Shown: positions 8,335 through 17,382 of the stretch, piece by piece
How positions within the stretch are numbered: position 1 is the first letter of the stretch
Layout: every line of letters starts with the position of its first letter
The notes under the pieces: generated by a model
Told to the model about the DNA's origin: nothing
The model's input: only the letters and a program-made list of their open reading frames with translations
Database searches by the model: none
Position numbers and translations under genes: made by a program
Assembly (NCBI RefSeq): GCF_005233515.1
Contig: NZ_QFZZ01000001.1
Location: 215,320 to 279,319 of the forward strand
DNA from: Pseudomonas sp. CFBP13508
Lineage (GTDB): Bacteria; Pseudomonadota; Gammaproteobacteria; Pseudomonadales; Pseudomonadaceae
Direction of reading: 5' to 3'
DNA length: 64,000 nt

Positions 8335-8958
8335 TCAATCCGCCTTACGCGTGACGGCAATGTCCCAGGTTTGCATGACCTGAGTGATAGCAGCATCAAT
8401 GTTATCCAGCGCGGTGTTGTCTCTGGCGAGGATGGATATGCCCTGCAGGAAACTGTCGAATACCGTCGCCATCGCCGCCGCACTTGTGCCGCTGGCCAGC
8501 TCGTCGGCATTCACAGCGCGTTCGACGCAGGCTTGAATGCCGGCACGGGTGCGCTGCCTTGAGTGGGTCAGGGCTTGCGCCACATGGGCGGTTTCCGGGC
8601 TCGGTGCGCTCATGACGCCGAGGGTAACCATGCAGCCCTTGGGGTGTGTGTCGTCGCACTGCATGCGTGCCGACTGGCGCAAAGCGGTCTCGATCGCCTG
8701 GCGTGGTGGCAGGCTGTCGTCCCACAGGCACTCGGTGACTTGCGCATAGGTGGTTAAATAACGCTGCACGCATTCATCGAACAACGCTTCCTTGGAACCG
8801 AACGCGGCGTAGAAGCTAGGTGCAGAGATACCGCCACCCAGGCCTGCCTTCAATTGGGCCAGCGATGTCGCGTCGTAGCCGTGTTGCCAGAACAGTTGCA
8901 AAGCCTGATCGACGGCGTCGTCGCGATCAAACTGACGGGGGCGACCGGTTCTCGCCAT
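8335..8958 (-). CDS. TetR-family transcriptional regulator
   Basis: A 207-residue TetR repressor: RPRQFDRDDAVDQALQLFWQ and then HGYDATSLAQLKAGLG / APSFYAAFGSKEALF form the N-terminal helix-turn-helix, and the rest is a helical ligand domain. The frame is open further upstream, but the ATG at 8956-8958 has AGGAG upstream and begins directly at the DNA-binding domain. It converges with the MFS gene on its left (5 bp between stops) and diverges from the second MFS gene at 9088, its likely target. GACTAGTC at 8988-8995 is a small palindrome in that intergenic region. Confidence 0.93.
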   Translation of the reverse strand: MARTGRPRQFDRDDAVDQALQLFWQHGYDATSLAQLKAGLGGGISAPSFYAAFGSKEALFDECVQRYLTTYAQVTECLWDDSLPPRQAIETALRQSARMQCDDTHPKGCMVTLGVMSAPSPETAHVAQALTHSRQRTRAGIQACVERAVNADELASGTSAAAMATVFDSFLQGISILARDNTALDNIDAAITQVMQTWDIAVTRKAD

Positions 8959-9087
8959 GACCTGACTCCTCATTGATTTAATATAAAGACTAGTCGATAC
9001 AGAAATTGTTGACAACGCTGCGCATGCACCCTCAGGATCTAGATCGATCGGTATTTAAATCTGAGTCGGTTTTTCGAGGAGCTTCCA

Positions 9088-10305
9088 GTGACACCTTCAA
9101 TCACGTTAACGGCTACGCCAAAAGGTCTGCCCATCGGCGCTTTGCTGGCGCTGGCCATGACTGGCTTCATCTGCATCGTCACCGAAACCCTGCCGGCGGG
9201 CCTGTTGCCGTTGATCAGTGAAGGCCTGGCGATTTCGCCGTCCATGGCCGGGCAAATGGTTACCGCGTACGCATTGGGTTCCGTACTGGCGGTGATCCCG
9301 ATGACCATCGCCACCCGGGGCTGGCGGCGCCGCAACGTGCTGCTGCTGACGATTGTCGGTTTCCTGCTGTTCAATTCGATTACCGCGCTGTCGTCGCACT
9401 ACGGCGTTACGCTGGTCGCGCGGTTCTTCGCCGGGGTTGCAGCGGGTTTGGCATGGAGTCTGTTGGCCGGCTATGCGCGACGCATGGTTGAGCCCGAACA
9501 GCAGGGCAAGGCGTTGGCACTGGCGATGGTCGGCACACCGATTGCGCTGTCGCTGGGCGTGCCTCTGGGTACGTGGCTCGGTGGGCTGGTCGGTTGGCGC
9601 ACTACATTCGGCCTGATGTCGGCGCTGACCTTGGTACTGATCGTCTGGGTGCTGGTGAAAGTGCCCGACTACCCGCCGCAGCCGGCCCATCAACGCCTAT
9701 CGCTGAGCAAAGTCTTGACTACCCCGGGCGTGCGTCCTGTGCTTGCAGTGGTGATCAGCTGGATGCTGGCGCACAACATTCTCTACACCTATATCGCTCC
9801 GTTCGTGGCGCCGGCGGGCATGGCCGAGCGGGTGGATGTGGTGTTGTTGATCTTCGGCATCGCCGCGCTGGTCGGGATATGGCTGACGGCGAAGCTGGTC
9901 GAGCCGCTGCTGCGCTCGACTGTTCTGCTGAGTTTGGCGACCTTTGCCGCGGTCTGCGTGGCGCTGGGTTTTGGCGGACGCAACCCAGAGGTGATTTATC
10001 TCGGCGTGGCGGTATGGGGTTTGACGTTCGGCGGCGCGGCGACGCTGTTGCAAACGGCGCTGGCTGACGCGGCGGGCAACGGAGCGGATGTCGCCTTGTC
10101 GTTGAATGTAGTGGCGTGGAACAGCGCGATCGCTGGCAGCGGTGTCGTCGGCGGCGTGCTGCTCGATCAGTGGGGCGTTGCCTCATTTCCGTGGGCCATG
10201 CTGGCACTGGTCGCTATCGCCTTCGCCATTGCCTGGGGTGCCCGGGCCCACGGTTTCAAGTCGGGCCCGCGCTCTGTAGAAGCTTCGGTGGTGGCGGGGC
10301 ATTGA
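9088..10305 (+). CDS. MFS efflux transporter (sugar efflux/SotB-like)
   Basis: A 405-residue 12-helix major facilitator with the IVTETLPAGLLPLISEGLAI signature of the AraJ/SotB/PurR-regulated efflux branch and RFFAGVAAGLAWSLLAGYAR in helix 4-5. The start is a GTG at 9088, preceded by GAGGAG at a good distance; no in-frame ATG fits better. It is a paralogue of the 7103 transporter in family and layout (each divergent from its own regulator). Probable inner-membrane exporter under the adjacent TetR repressor; substrate unknown. Confidence 0.9.
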   Translation: MTPSITLTATPKGLPIGALLALAMTGFICIVTETLPAGLLPLISEGLAISPSMAGQMVTAYALGSVLAVIPMTIATRGWRRRNVLLLTIVGFLLFNSITALSSHYGVTLVARFFAGVAAGLAWSLLAGYARRMVEPEQQGKALALAMVGTPIALSLGVPLGTWLGGLVGWRTTFGLMSALTLVLIVWVLVKVPDYPPQPAHQRLSLSKVLTTPGVRPVLAVVISWMLAHNILYTYIAPFVAPAGMAERVDVVLLIFGIAALVGIWLTAKLVEPLLRSTVLLSLATFAAVCVALGFGGRNPEVIYLGVAVWGLTFGGAATLLQTALADAAGNGADVALSLNVVAWNSAIAGSGVVGGVLLDQWGVASFPWAMLALVAIAFAIAWGARAHGFKSGPRSVEASVVAGH

Positions 10306-10313
10306 ACCCCGCC
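10293..10313. terminator. possible bidirectional terminator
   Basis: GGCGGGG (10293-10299) pairs with CCCCGCC (10307-10313) across a 7-base loop, overlapping the stop codon of the MFS gene and lying between it and convergent msrA. Only a weak T-rich run follows (TTTCTT), so strength is doubtful. Confidence 0.4.
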
Positions 10314-10323
10314 AGCAGTTTCT

Positions 10324-10830
10324 TCAACCGCGCTTCGGCAGTTTCCAGTTAGGCCGGATGAAATGGCAAGTGTAGCCATTCGGAATCCGCTCCAGGTAAT
10401 CCTGATGCTCGGGTTCCGCTTCCCAGAACGGCCCGGCCGGTTCGATTTCGGTTACCACACGGCCCGGCCACAGCTTCGAGGCGTCTACATCGGCAGCGGT
10501 GTCTTCGGCGACGGCACGCTGCTCGTCGTTGAGGTAGTAGATCGCCGACCGGTAGCTCGGGCCAAGATCGTTGCCTTGACGGTTGGGCGTGCTCGGGTCG
10601 TGGATCTGGAAGAAGAACTCGAGGATCTGCCGGTAGCTGATTACCGCCGGATCGAATTCAATCTCGATGGCTTCGGCGTGGTTGCCGTGGTTGCGATAGG
10701 TCGCATTCGGCACATCGCCGCCGGTATAGCCGACGCGGGTTTTCAGCACACCCGGGTAGCGGCGCAATAAATCCTGCATGCCCCAGAAGCAGCCGCCGGC
10801 GAGAATGGCAGTTTCGGTTTGAGTGGTCAT
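10324..10830 (-). CDS. msrA: peptide-methionine (S)-S-oxide reductase MsrA
   Basis: A 168-residue MsrA, which reduces methionine-S-sulfoxide in proteins and free methionine using thioredoxin. The catalytic GCFWG motif is at residues 13-17 (cysteine 14), followed by family blocks [40 protein letters not shown] and [12 protein letters not shown]. The frame extends upstream, but the ATG at 10828-10830 gives the normal compact length. No typical C-terminal resolving cysteine pair is seen (the end reads [15 protein letters not shown], one cysteine). Cytosolic oxidative-stress repair; single-gene unit. Confidence 0.96.
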   Translation of the reverse strand: MTTQTETAILAGGCFWGMQDLLRRYPGVLKTRVGYTGGDVPNATYRNHGNHAEAIEIEFDPAVISYRQILEFFFQIHDPSTPNRQGNDLGPSYRSAIYYLNDEQRAVAEDTAADVDASKLWPGRVVTEIEPAGPFWEAEPEHQDYLERIPNGYTCHFIRPNWKLPKRG

Positions 10831-10976
10831 GGTGTGTGCTTCCTCTCGAGACGATGGGGGTATACCCACTGTTATGAGGGCGGGTTGAGAGAATCCAAGG
10901 TTACGCTTATCAGAATCGATCACTGGCCACCTGATCAGGCGACATGCAGGCGACTGCGATGTTCGTCAGTACGTAT

Positions 10977-11762
10977 TCAACCAAAGCCAAAGAACGAGCG
11001 CAGCTTGCTCGGTGACTTGCGCTCGTAGAACGGTTTGGTCTCCCTGAGGAAGTAATCACTCAGCCCGGCTTGTCCCGTCAGCACGCGGCAAAAATCAACC
11101 GGCCCGCCATCAGGGGCTGTATCCCCAGCGACATTGCCGGCCTCGCGCATGACCTGCTCGATATCGCCATCCGCTTCGATGCCGACGATCAGGTGCGGTT
11201 TTTCATCAACCGAGGCGTCGTGCATCAGCGCCAGGAATGCGCGTTTCACATTGGCGTGTTTGGCCAGCAATTGCGAGAGCGAATGGACCATCGTCGATGG
11301 GTAGTCCGAAGGCTGTCCAATCAACACGTCGGTTTCTTTTTCAACGGTACGCTGCGTGGCGGGCCGGCCGATTTCGCCTGAGAGCAGGCGTTGCACTTCC
11401 TCCGGAAGGAATTCCTTGCCGTACGGCGACTTCGGATTCAGAAAGAGCAGCGCGCCCAGCGTGATTTCGAACAATGATCGGGCCGGTATCTCCACATAGC
11501 TCTGCTCGCTGTCGATGGATTGTTGCAGCGTCGGCAGTGAGGAGAAGAACGGAATGACCGGGGTGCCATCGGGCTTCTGCCAATGAGCGATGCTGATATT
11601 GCTGCCGGCCTGGAGATTGACATGACCTTGCGCCGCACCAGCGGTGCCGAGGATGTAGACGGTCGAGTCCAGCAGGGTTCGATAGAACTCAGGGCGATGC
11701 GCGGGTTCGTCCGCGGCCAGCCGGAGTGATGTTTCCAATGGGTTTTCTTGAGAAGTATCCAT
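10977..11762 (-). CDS. sseB: SseB-like (enhanced serine sensitivity) protein
   Basis: A 261-residue protein with both SseB modules: N-terminal ENPLETSLRLAADEPAHRPE then FYRTLLDSTVYIL, PVIPFFSSLPTLQQSI, and a C-terminal half with RAFLALMHDASVDEKPHLIV. E. coli SseB was named for serine sensitivity when overproduced; its biochemical role is unclear. The length fits SseB proteins. The ATG at 11760-11762 is the first Met of the conserved region. It lies 35 bp downstream of the Nudix gene in the same direction and may be co-transcribed. Confidence 0.85.
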   Translation of the reverse strand: MDTSQENPLETSLRLAADEPAHRPEFYRTLLDSTVYILGTAGAAQGHVNLQAGSNISIAHWQKPDGTPVIPFFSSLPTLQQSIDSEQSYVEIPARSLFEITLGALLFLNPKSPYGKEFLPEEVQRLLSGEIGRPATQRTVEKETDVLIGQPSDYPSTMVHSLSQLLAKHANVKRAFLALMHDASVDEKPHLIVGIEADGDIEQVMREAGNVAGDTAPDGGPVDFCRVLTGQAGLSDYFLRETKPFYERKSPSKLRSFFGFG

Positions 11763-11797
11763 GAGGTCAGTCCGTTATTTTCAATGGAGAGCGATGA

Positions 11798-12259
11798 TTA
11801 CCTGGCCGGTTCGAAGATGCCTTCATTCACCAGCATTTCATCCAGCCTCTCGGGCCATATCTGATCATCGGTGCCACGTAGTGATTTAGCGGACCACCAA
11901 CGATGATCGGCCATGACCTCGGTTTCTTCCTGAGTCCAGCCAGCTCTGGATAGCCGCTCGCTTGGCGTATGCACGACGAAATATTGTTCGACCGCGAGTA
12001 CAGTTTCGCCGCTGGGTAATAGCATGGAAAAATCACGGTGCGCTACAGGTCCGTCAACCGTGATGACCTCAATACCGGTTTCCTCACGCAACTCACGTAT
12101 TGCAGCGTCATGGAATGTCTCACCGGCCTCAAGGCCGCCGCCTGGGGTTGCCCAGTAATTTCTGCCGGCCAAGGCGCCGTTTTCATGGATGAATCTGAAA
12201 AGCAGAACTTCTTGCGAGGGACTTATGACCAGTAATCGTGCTGCTTTGCGTTCGCGCAT
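11798..12259 (-). CDS. Nudix hydrolase
   Basis: A 153-residue Nudix hydrolase. Residues 41-63 match the Nudix box exactly (G-x5-E-x7-REUxEExGU: the segment GGLEAGETF followed by REUREETGI-type residues, R55 E56, E59 E60, G62). The family cleaves nucleoside diphosphates linked to another moiety, in a metal-dependent reaction; the substrate cannot be predicted. An acidic tryptophan-rich C-terminus follows (ADHRWWSAKSLRGTDDQIWP). Probably in one unit with the sseB-like gene. Confidence 0.92.
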   Translation of the reverse strand: MRERKAARLLVISPSQEVLLFRFIHENGALAGRNYWATPGGGLEAGETFHDAAIRELREETGIEVITVDGPVAHRDFSMLLPSGETVLAVEQYFVVHTPSERLSRAGWTQEETEVMADHRWWSAKSLRGTDDQIWPERLDEMLVNEGIFEPAR

Positions 12260-12356
12260 CTACATCTTCCTTGAAGGGCTTGCCACTGCTTGTTGCGTTT
12301 CGGATTCGTATTGCAAGAGGACGTCGGGCTGGCAAGAGCTCCTTATTGCACAGCCA

Positions 12357-12716
12357 TTAAAGACCACCCAACCAGCTAAACCACGGAAAAACAACTCCAG
12401 CTTCGTGGCCTTTATACGCTGACCTCGCCCGCAATTGCCTGCGACAACGAAGCCAGCTGATGATCGCCGGTATCGCCAATAGCGTCAGAAACCACTGGAA
12501 AGCATTGCTGGACTGAAGCGCGAGGGCCAGAAGCACATTGATCAGCAATGCCCCAAGAATCGCGACGTTGTACTTGATGTGCCGACGTTTGATCGCAGCA
12601 AATTCTTCCCAGTCGTAAATCAACCAATCGTGGGAAAACTCTCCGCACTCAGGGCATTTATGCGTGGGCGGTAGGTTATCCGTGGTGAACCCACAATCAG
12701 GGCAGCAGACTGTCAT
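12357..12716 (-). CDS. zinc-ribbon membrane protein, hypothetical
   Basis: About 119 residues. The N-terminus has two CxxC knuckles (CCPDCGF and KCPECGEF), a zinc ribbon, followed by a charged segment and two membrane helices (NVAILGALLINVLLALALQ and FQWFLTLLAIPAIISWL). An ATG six codons further upstream (12734) is possible; I chose 12716 because the ribbon begins right after it. Function unknown; the ribbon faces the cytosol by the positive-inside rule. Confidence 0.7.
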   Translation of the reverse strand: MTVCCPDCGFTTDNLPPTHKCPECGEFSHDWLIYDWEEFAAIKRRHIKYNVAILGALLINVLLALALQSSNAFQWFLTLLAIPAIISWLRCRRQLRARSAYKGHEAGVVFPWFSWLGGL

Positions 12717-12801
12717 TGAGCGAACCTTCCGCAAGCTGTCTCATTTCGCTAGCCAGCGTAGTGCAGATTGGCTGGAGTTGTCCGTCTACAGCCAACAGGC
12801 C

Positions 12802-14928
12802 TCACAACAAACTCCACGAAACCCCAACATAAACCCCCATCCCTTCACCCGGGGTTGACCGCGCAGCATCCAGACCTTTGTCGTCATACCCCGGCGTGAC
12901 TGTTGCCGCATAACGCTTGCCGGTCAGGTTGCGCATGTCGACCCAGCCTTGCCAGTCGCCCTTCGGCGCGTTGTAGCCCAGGGTGGCGCCGAACAGGGCG
13001 TAAGGGTCGGCGTAGTAGCTGTTGGCGTAGTCCACGGCAACTTTGGACACCAGTTGCGTGTTCACGGCGGCGAAGAAGCCCTGCGGCCAGTCGTAACGCA
13101 GTTCGCCCTGGTAATAATGCATCGGCAGGCCCGGCAGGCGGTTGTCGCCGAAGCGTTCGTCGTCGCGGTAGTGGAAGTCGCTGAAGGTGTAGGCCTGGCG
13201 CAAGCTCAGCTGGCGGCCGTCGGCGGCGGTCCAGAGTTTGCTGTTGAGGCTGGCCTCGATGCCTTGGTGCACGGTCGGGCTGGCGTTGAGTTCGTAGGGC
13301 GTGACGGCGTTGGCGTCCGGCAGTACCGAGAGCAGTTCGTGACGAACTTGCGCGTAGTACCAGGCCAGGCTCCATTCGCCCAAATGGCTGTCGCCACGGC
13401 CACCGATTTCCAGAGTGGTTGCAGTCTGGTTTTGCAGTTCGACCGGGTCGCGCTGGGTGCCGGTGGCGGCGCCATTGCCGGCAGGGAAGCGCACGTTGGA
13501 GCTGTAGATCAGCGACCACGGGTGCGGTGCTTCGACGGAGCGGCTGAGGTTGCCGAACACTTGCACGTCGGGGGTGATCAGATAGCGCAGGCCGATGCGC
13601 GGTGCATAGTCCCAGTCGCTGAGACTGGTTTTGCCGCCGCCCTGCGGATAGGTCACGGCGCTTTCGCGGCGGGTGTAGATCGCGGCGAGGCCGGTGGTCA
13701 GCCAGAGGTCGTCGGCGATTTCCAGGTCGTTACCGAAATGCAGGACGGTATCCGAACCCTGATAGGTGAAATTACGCATCCGCGTGCCGGGGGCATAGCT
13801 GGCGGTGTTGCCACTCGGAATGCGCACGAACTCGCTGGCGCCATCGTTGGGCAGGTGCTTGGTCACGCGCAGGCCGACATTGCTGCGGCTTTCCATGCCG
13901 AACAGGGTGTCGCGGCGCTTGTAGTCGAAGGTGCCGCTGACGTCGGTATAAGCCACTTTCAACCGGTTCGGGCCTTCGCGCAAATCCATCGGGTAGTCGT
14001 GGTAGACGAGGCCGGTCTGGATGCTCGAATCGTCGTCGAGGTAGAACGTGGTCTTGTTGCCGATGAAGGTGCTGCCGGGCTGCTTGCGGCTGTCATCGCG
14101 GGCCACATACGCCGGGTTGGCGGCCCGTGGGCTGTGTTCGATGGAATGCTTGGTCACGCGACCGGCGAGGTCGTTGTCGGTTTCGCGATAGCGGAAATAG
14201 AAGCGGGTTTCCAGATTCGGGTTGAAGCGATAGCCGAAGTTGGCGATCAGGCCTTTGCTCTCGCTGGCGGTGTGGTCCTGATAGCCGTCGGCATTGGCAT
14301 CGGTCAGCGACACGTAGTAATCGAAATCCCCCAGCACTTGCCCGGAGCTGACCTGGCGCTGCTGATAGCCATGGCTGCCGGTGGCGTAGCGCACTTGCAG
14401 CTTTGGCGCGGTGTAACCGGTGTGACTGACGTAATCGATAGCGCCGCCCAGCGCCAGCGAGCCGCGATCGAAACCGTTGGCGCCGCGCAGCACTTCGACA
14501 TGGTCGACCCACAACGGCTCGAGCAATTCATACGGTGTGCCGCCGGGGCCGGTGAGGGGCAAGCCATCCAGCATCGTGTAGAGCCCCGAGGCGTGGGCGC
14601 CGGGTGCGCGGTTGATGCCTGAACCGCGGATGGAGATCTTCACACCTTCGTTGCCCGCCGATTGGGCATACACGCCCGGCTGATAGGCCAGTACATCCTG
14701 ATTGCTGGCAACGCGGCCCTGCAACGGCTGGCGCATGTCGACCACGTTGGTGCCGCCGGGAACCTGCTGAAGGCGTTCCCGCGCTTCTTCGACCGCTGCA
14801 TCGCTGCCACTGCGCTCATCTGCCGAAATCAGCACTTGCCCCAGCTCCAGACCTTGGGTCTCGGCCATCGCCGGGCAGGCCAGGGTCAGACCGAGCAGGG
14901 CAGTGGGCAATGATTTGGACGACGGCAT
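12802..14928 (-). CDS. TonB-dependent outer-membrane receptor (FecA-like branch)
   Basis: A 708-residue TonB-dependent transporter. Signal peptide MPSSKSLPTALLGLTLACPA ending AMA; the plug follows (TNVVDMRQPLQGRVASNQDV, then VKISIRGSGI and VDHVEVLRGANGFDRGSLAL), then a 22-strand barrel ending in an aromatic-rich GMGVYVGVSWSLL. The frame is open 83 codons further upstream, but the ATG at 14926-14928 starts the signal. The N-terminus is short, so no FecR-type signalling domain. Likely imports a ferric chelate; substrate unknown. Divergent from ppk2. Confidence 0.92.
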   Translation of the reverse strand: MPSSKSLPTALLGLTLACPAMAETQGLELGQVLISADERSGSDAAVEEARERLQQVPGGTNVVDMRQPLQGRVASNQDVLAYQPGVYAQSAGNEGVKISIRGSGINRAPGAHASGLYTMLDGLPLTGPGGTPYELLEPLWVDHVEVLRGANGFDRGSLALGGAIDYVSHTGYTAPKLQVRYATGSHGYQQRQVSSGQVLGDFDYYVSLTDANADGYQDHTASESKGLIANFGYRFNPNLETRFYFRYRETDNDLAGRVTKHSIEHSPRAANPAYVARDDSRKQPGSTFIGNKTTFYLDDDSSIQTGLVYHDYPMDLREGPNRLKVAYTDVSGTFDYKRRDTLFGMESRSNVGLRVTKHLPNDGASEFVRIPSGNTASYAPGTRMRNFTYQGSDTVLHFGNDLEIADDLWLTTGLAAIYTRRESAVTYPQGGGKTSLSDWDYAPRIGLRYLITPDVQVFGNLSRSVEAPHPWSLIYSSNVRFPAGNGAATGTQRDPVELQNQTATTLEIGGRGDSHLGEWSLAWYYAQVRHELLSVLPDANAVTPYELNASPTVHQGIEASLNSKLWTAADGRQLSLRQAYTFSDFHYRDDERFGDNRLPGLPMHYYQGELRYDWPQGFFAAVNTQLVSKVAVDYANSYYADPYALFGATLGYNAPKGDWQGWVDMRNLTGKRYAATVTPGYDDKGLDAARSTPGEGMGVYVGVSWSLL

Positions 14929-15118
14929 CGAAAAAACTCCAGCAAACAGGGGATCGGGCAATGAACAGTGCGACGTCGGAACAACCTCAGGAAACACATG
15001 GCGACAGGGCTTTTTTGCCCGGCAATGGCAAACAACCGGGCGTGAACTAACCTCACGGATCAGGCCCTTCGGGTCAATAAACAAATTCAGCGGGCTGTTG
15101 AAGCGTGAGGACAGGTTC

Positions 15119-15934
15119 ATGGCGAAAGACAAGAAGAAACCTGCGAAGGCAATCGAACGTCCGCGCTTGAAAAACAAGGACTATCTGGAACAGCTGCGCA
15201 AGCTGCATATTGAACTGGTCAAGCTGCAGGAGTGGGTCATCGCCAAAGGTGTCAAGGTGTGTATTGTTTTCGAAGGGCGCGACGGTGCGGGCAAGGGCGG
15301 GGTGATCAAGGCGATCACCGAACGCGTCAGCCCACGGGTGTTCCGCGTGATGGCATTACCGGCGCCAACCGATCGAGAAAAGAGCCAGATGCATGTACAG
15401 CGCTATCTGCCGCATCTGCCGGCGGGCGGCGAGGTGGTGATTTTCGACCGCAGTTGGTACAACCGCGCCGGCGTCGAACGGGTCATGGGCTTTTGCACGG
15501 AAGAACAGGCTGACAAGTTTCTCAAATCGATCCCTTGGGTGGAGAACGCTATCGTCGATTCGGGGGTGATCCTGCTCAAGTACTGGCTTGAGGTTAGTCC
15601 TGAGGAACAGACCCGCCGGCTAGAAGCGCGAATCAATGACGGGCGCAAGACCTGGAAATTGACACCAATGGATCTGAAATCCTACAGCCGCTGGTATGAC
15701 TACTCACGGGCGCGGGACGAGATGTTCAAGCATACCGATACCGATTGGGCGCCGTGGAGGGTTGCCGACTCCAATGACAAGCGTCGTGCGCGGCTGAACA
15801 TCATCACTGATCTGCTCAGTCGCATCCCCTATGAGGAGGTGGAGCGCGACAAGGTCGAGTTGCCGAAACGGCAGAAGCCGGGCAAGTATCGGGAGCCGGA
15901 TTATCCGTATAAGCGGGTGGCGGAGCGGTTTTGA
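15119..15934 (+). CDS. ppk2: polyphosphate kinase 2 (PPK2)
   Basis: A 271-residue PPK2: transfers phosphate between polyphosphate and nucleotides. Walker A GRDGAGKG at residues 53-60, Walker B region VVIFDRSWYNRAGVERVMGF, the lid RRLEARINDGRKTWKLTPMD and the C-terminal PYKRVAERF are all standard. An upstream-open frame exists, but the ATG at 15119 begins the basic N-terminal extension typical of the family. Cytosolic; linked to phosphate or nucleotide homeostasis. Divergent from the TonB receptor with about 190 bp between starts. Confidence 0.94.
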   Translation: MAKDKKKPAKAIERPRLKNKDYLEQLRKLHIELVKLQEWVIAKGVKVCIVFEGRDGAGKGGVIKAITERVSPRVFRVMALPAPTDREKSQMHVQRYLPHLPAGGEVVIFDRSWYNRAGVERVMGFCTEEQADKFLKSIPWVENAIVDSGVILLKYWLEVSPEEQTRRLEARINDGRKTWKLTPMDLKSYSRWYDYSRARDEMFKHTDTDWAPWRVADSNDKRRARLNIITDLLSRIPYEEVERDKVELPKRQKPGKYREPDYPYKRVAERF

Positions 15935-15944
15935 CATTTGCGGG

Positions 15945-16340
15945 GTTTTTGGGGGCTTGGCGGCCTTTGGGCCGGCCATGCTCTGGGGGTTTTGGGTGAA
16001 TATCCGTTTTTGCGGTGTTGCGGCTGGCGGTTTCGCCCTTACGGCGAGTCACCTTTTTCAGACGCCAAAAAGGTAACCCAAAAGGCTTGCTCCTGCGTTC
16101 GGCCCTCGCAGGCTCGGGTTCCTTCGCTACGGGACTGATCCGGGCGCAGCGGCTACGGTTTGCTTCGCTGCACCTCCTTCCGCTGTGTTCGACTTCGTCG
16201 AACGGTCGCTGCGCTCCCACGCCCGGATCAATCCCTCCACTCAGCCTTCCGACGTCGCCGGTGAATCAAGATCAAAAGCACTCGAGCTTGCGCTCATTGT
16301 TGAGTGGTGCGGCTTCGCCGCGGGCAGTTGCGCTGCTTGG
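15945..16340. repeat. ~390-bp long repeat, copy A
   Basis: The stretch beginning TTGGCGGCCTTTGGGCC and running through ATCCGGGCGCAGCGGCTACG, CGGTCGCTGCGCTCCCA and CTCGAGCTTGCGCTCATTGT recurs in diverged form at 28480-28880. Both copies end against a REP element. Open frames on both strands are interrupted and compositionally poor, so I treat it as a non-coding dispersed repeat. Confidence 0.8.
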
Positions 16341-16345
16341 GTTTT

Positions 16346-16640
16346 GTAGGAGCGAGCCTGCTCGCGAAGGCGGCCTGCTGGGCAACGAATTTCTGTCGAT
16401 TCACCCGATCCAACTGTAGGAGCTGCCGAAGGCTGCGATCTTTTGATTTTGCTTTTCTGTGGGAGCGAGCCTGCTCGCGAAGGCGGCCTGCTGGTCAACG
16501 AATTTCTGTCGATTCACCCGATCCAACTGTAGGAGCTGCCGAAGGCTGCGATCTTTTGATTTTGCTTTTCTGTGGGAGTGAGCCCGCTCGCGATGACGGA
16601 GGGACATTCAAATTTAATTTGACAGATATATCGCTATCGC
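16346..16640. repeat. tandem 113-bp units containing REP elements
   Basis: A unit starting at the REP core AGCGAGCCTGCTCGCGAAGG (16351) repeats with a 113-base period at 16464 and again, degenerated, at 16577 (AGTGAGCCCGCTCGCGATGA). Between the REPs each unit carries GATCCAACTGTAGGAGCTGC and GCTGCGATCTTTTGATTTTG. A further degenerate inverted REP half lies near 16639 (TCGCGAGCAGG). No coding frame is credible. Confidence 0.88.
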
Positions 16641-16750
16641 GAGCAGGGTCTCTCTCACAAGGTTTTGCGCATCACCCGTCCATCCGTCGTCTGCCCTGAA
16701 CCTCTGTCGCGCTGATTTTTCTACCGGGTAAGTCCTCAGGAGATACCCAT

Positions 16751-16966
16751 ATGTTCGATCAGCAAAAGAAGGCATCACTGGCGGCATGGCGCAGGATGGC
16801 GGAGCAGGCCGAGGGCGATCTGGATCCGGAACAGCAGTATGACGAGTTGCTCAAGGCTGCGGATCAGATGGAGGAGCAGGGCCTGATCACCAGTGCCGAA
16901 TGGCGCCAATTGGTGCGTGACGCCGGCAACGTTTTCACCCTGAACGAGGAACAGCCACAGCGCTGA
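16751..16966 (+). CDS. small acidic hypothetical protein
   Basis: A 71-residue, largely helical acidic protein (FDQQKKASLAAWRRMAEQAE, then QQYDELLKAADQMEEQGLIT) with no signal or membrane segment. AGGAG lies 8 bases before the ATG. It is the first gene of a run with the VOC protein (23 bp gap) and bd oxidase genes (3 bp gap), so it probably shares their transcript. No recognised family. Confidence 0.72.
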   Translation: MFDQQKKASLAAWRRMAEQAEGDLDPEQQYDELLKAADQMEEQGLITSAEWRQLVRDAGNVFTLNEEQPQR

Positions 16967-16989
16967 CAGCTGCCATCGGAGGAGATCCC

Positions 16990-17379
16990 ATGCTCAGTTA
17001 TCTGTTTATCGGCGCCAACGATGTCGAGCGTTCGGCGGATTTTTACAAGGCGATCCTGACGCCGCTTGGCTACCGGCATGATCGCGAAGAACACTACTGT
17101 TTTTACCTGCCCGATTGCGTCGACAAATCCAATGGCCCCGGCAGTGTGCACATCTCGAAACCGTTCAATGGTGAGCCGGCGACACCGGGCAACGGCATGA
17201 TGCCGGCGTTTCGCGCCGATTCGCGGCACAAGGTTGATCAGGTGCACAAGGCCGGGCTCGACAGTGGCGGCAGCGACGAAGGCCCGCCGGGCACTCGCGA
17301 GGCCTATACGCCGGACTTTTACGTGGCCTATCTGCGCGATCCTGAAGGCAACAAGCTGGCTGTGTTCTACAGCGGCTGA
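16990..17379 (+). CDS. VOC-family (glyoxalase/bleomycin-resistance-like) protein
   Basis: A 129-residue vicinal-oxygen-chelate domain: MLSYLFIGANDVERSADFYK at the N-terminus (first beta-alpha-beta unit), a long loop, and YVAYLRDPEGNKLAVFYSG at the end (second unit with the metal-site glutamate region). GGAGGAG precedes the ATG. Members include glyoxalases, dioxygenases and resistance proteins; the function is not predictable here. It lies 3 bp before the oxidase genes and is likely co-transcribed. Confidence 0.9.
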   Translation: MLSYLFIGANDVERSADFYKAILTPLGYRHDREEHYCFYLPDCVDKSNGPGSVHISKPFNGEPATPGNGMMPAFRADSRHKVDQVHKAGLDSGGSDEGPPGTREAYTPDFYVAYLRDPEGNKLAVFYSG

Positions 17380-17382
17380 TGG

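Noticed and set aside
12949..14622. 557-codon plus-strand frame
   Set aside because: Antisense to the TonB receptor, which has a signal peptide, plug and barrel; shadow of high-GC coding DNA.
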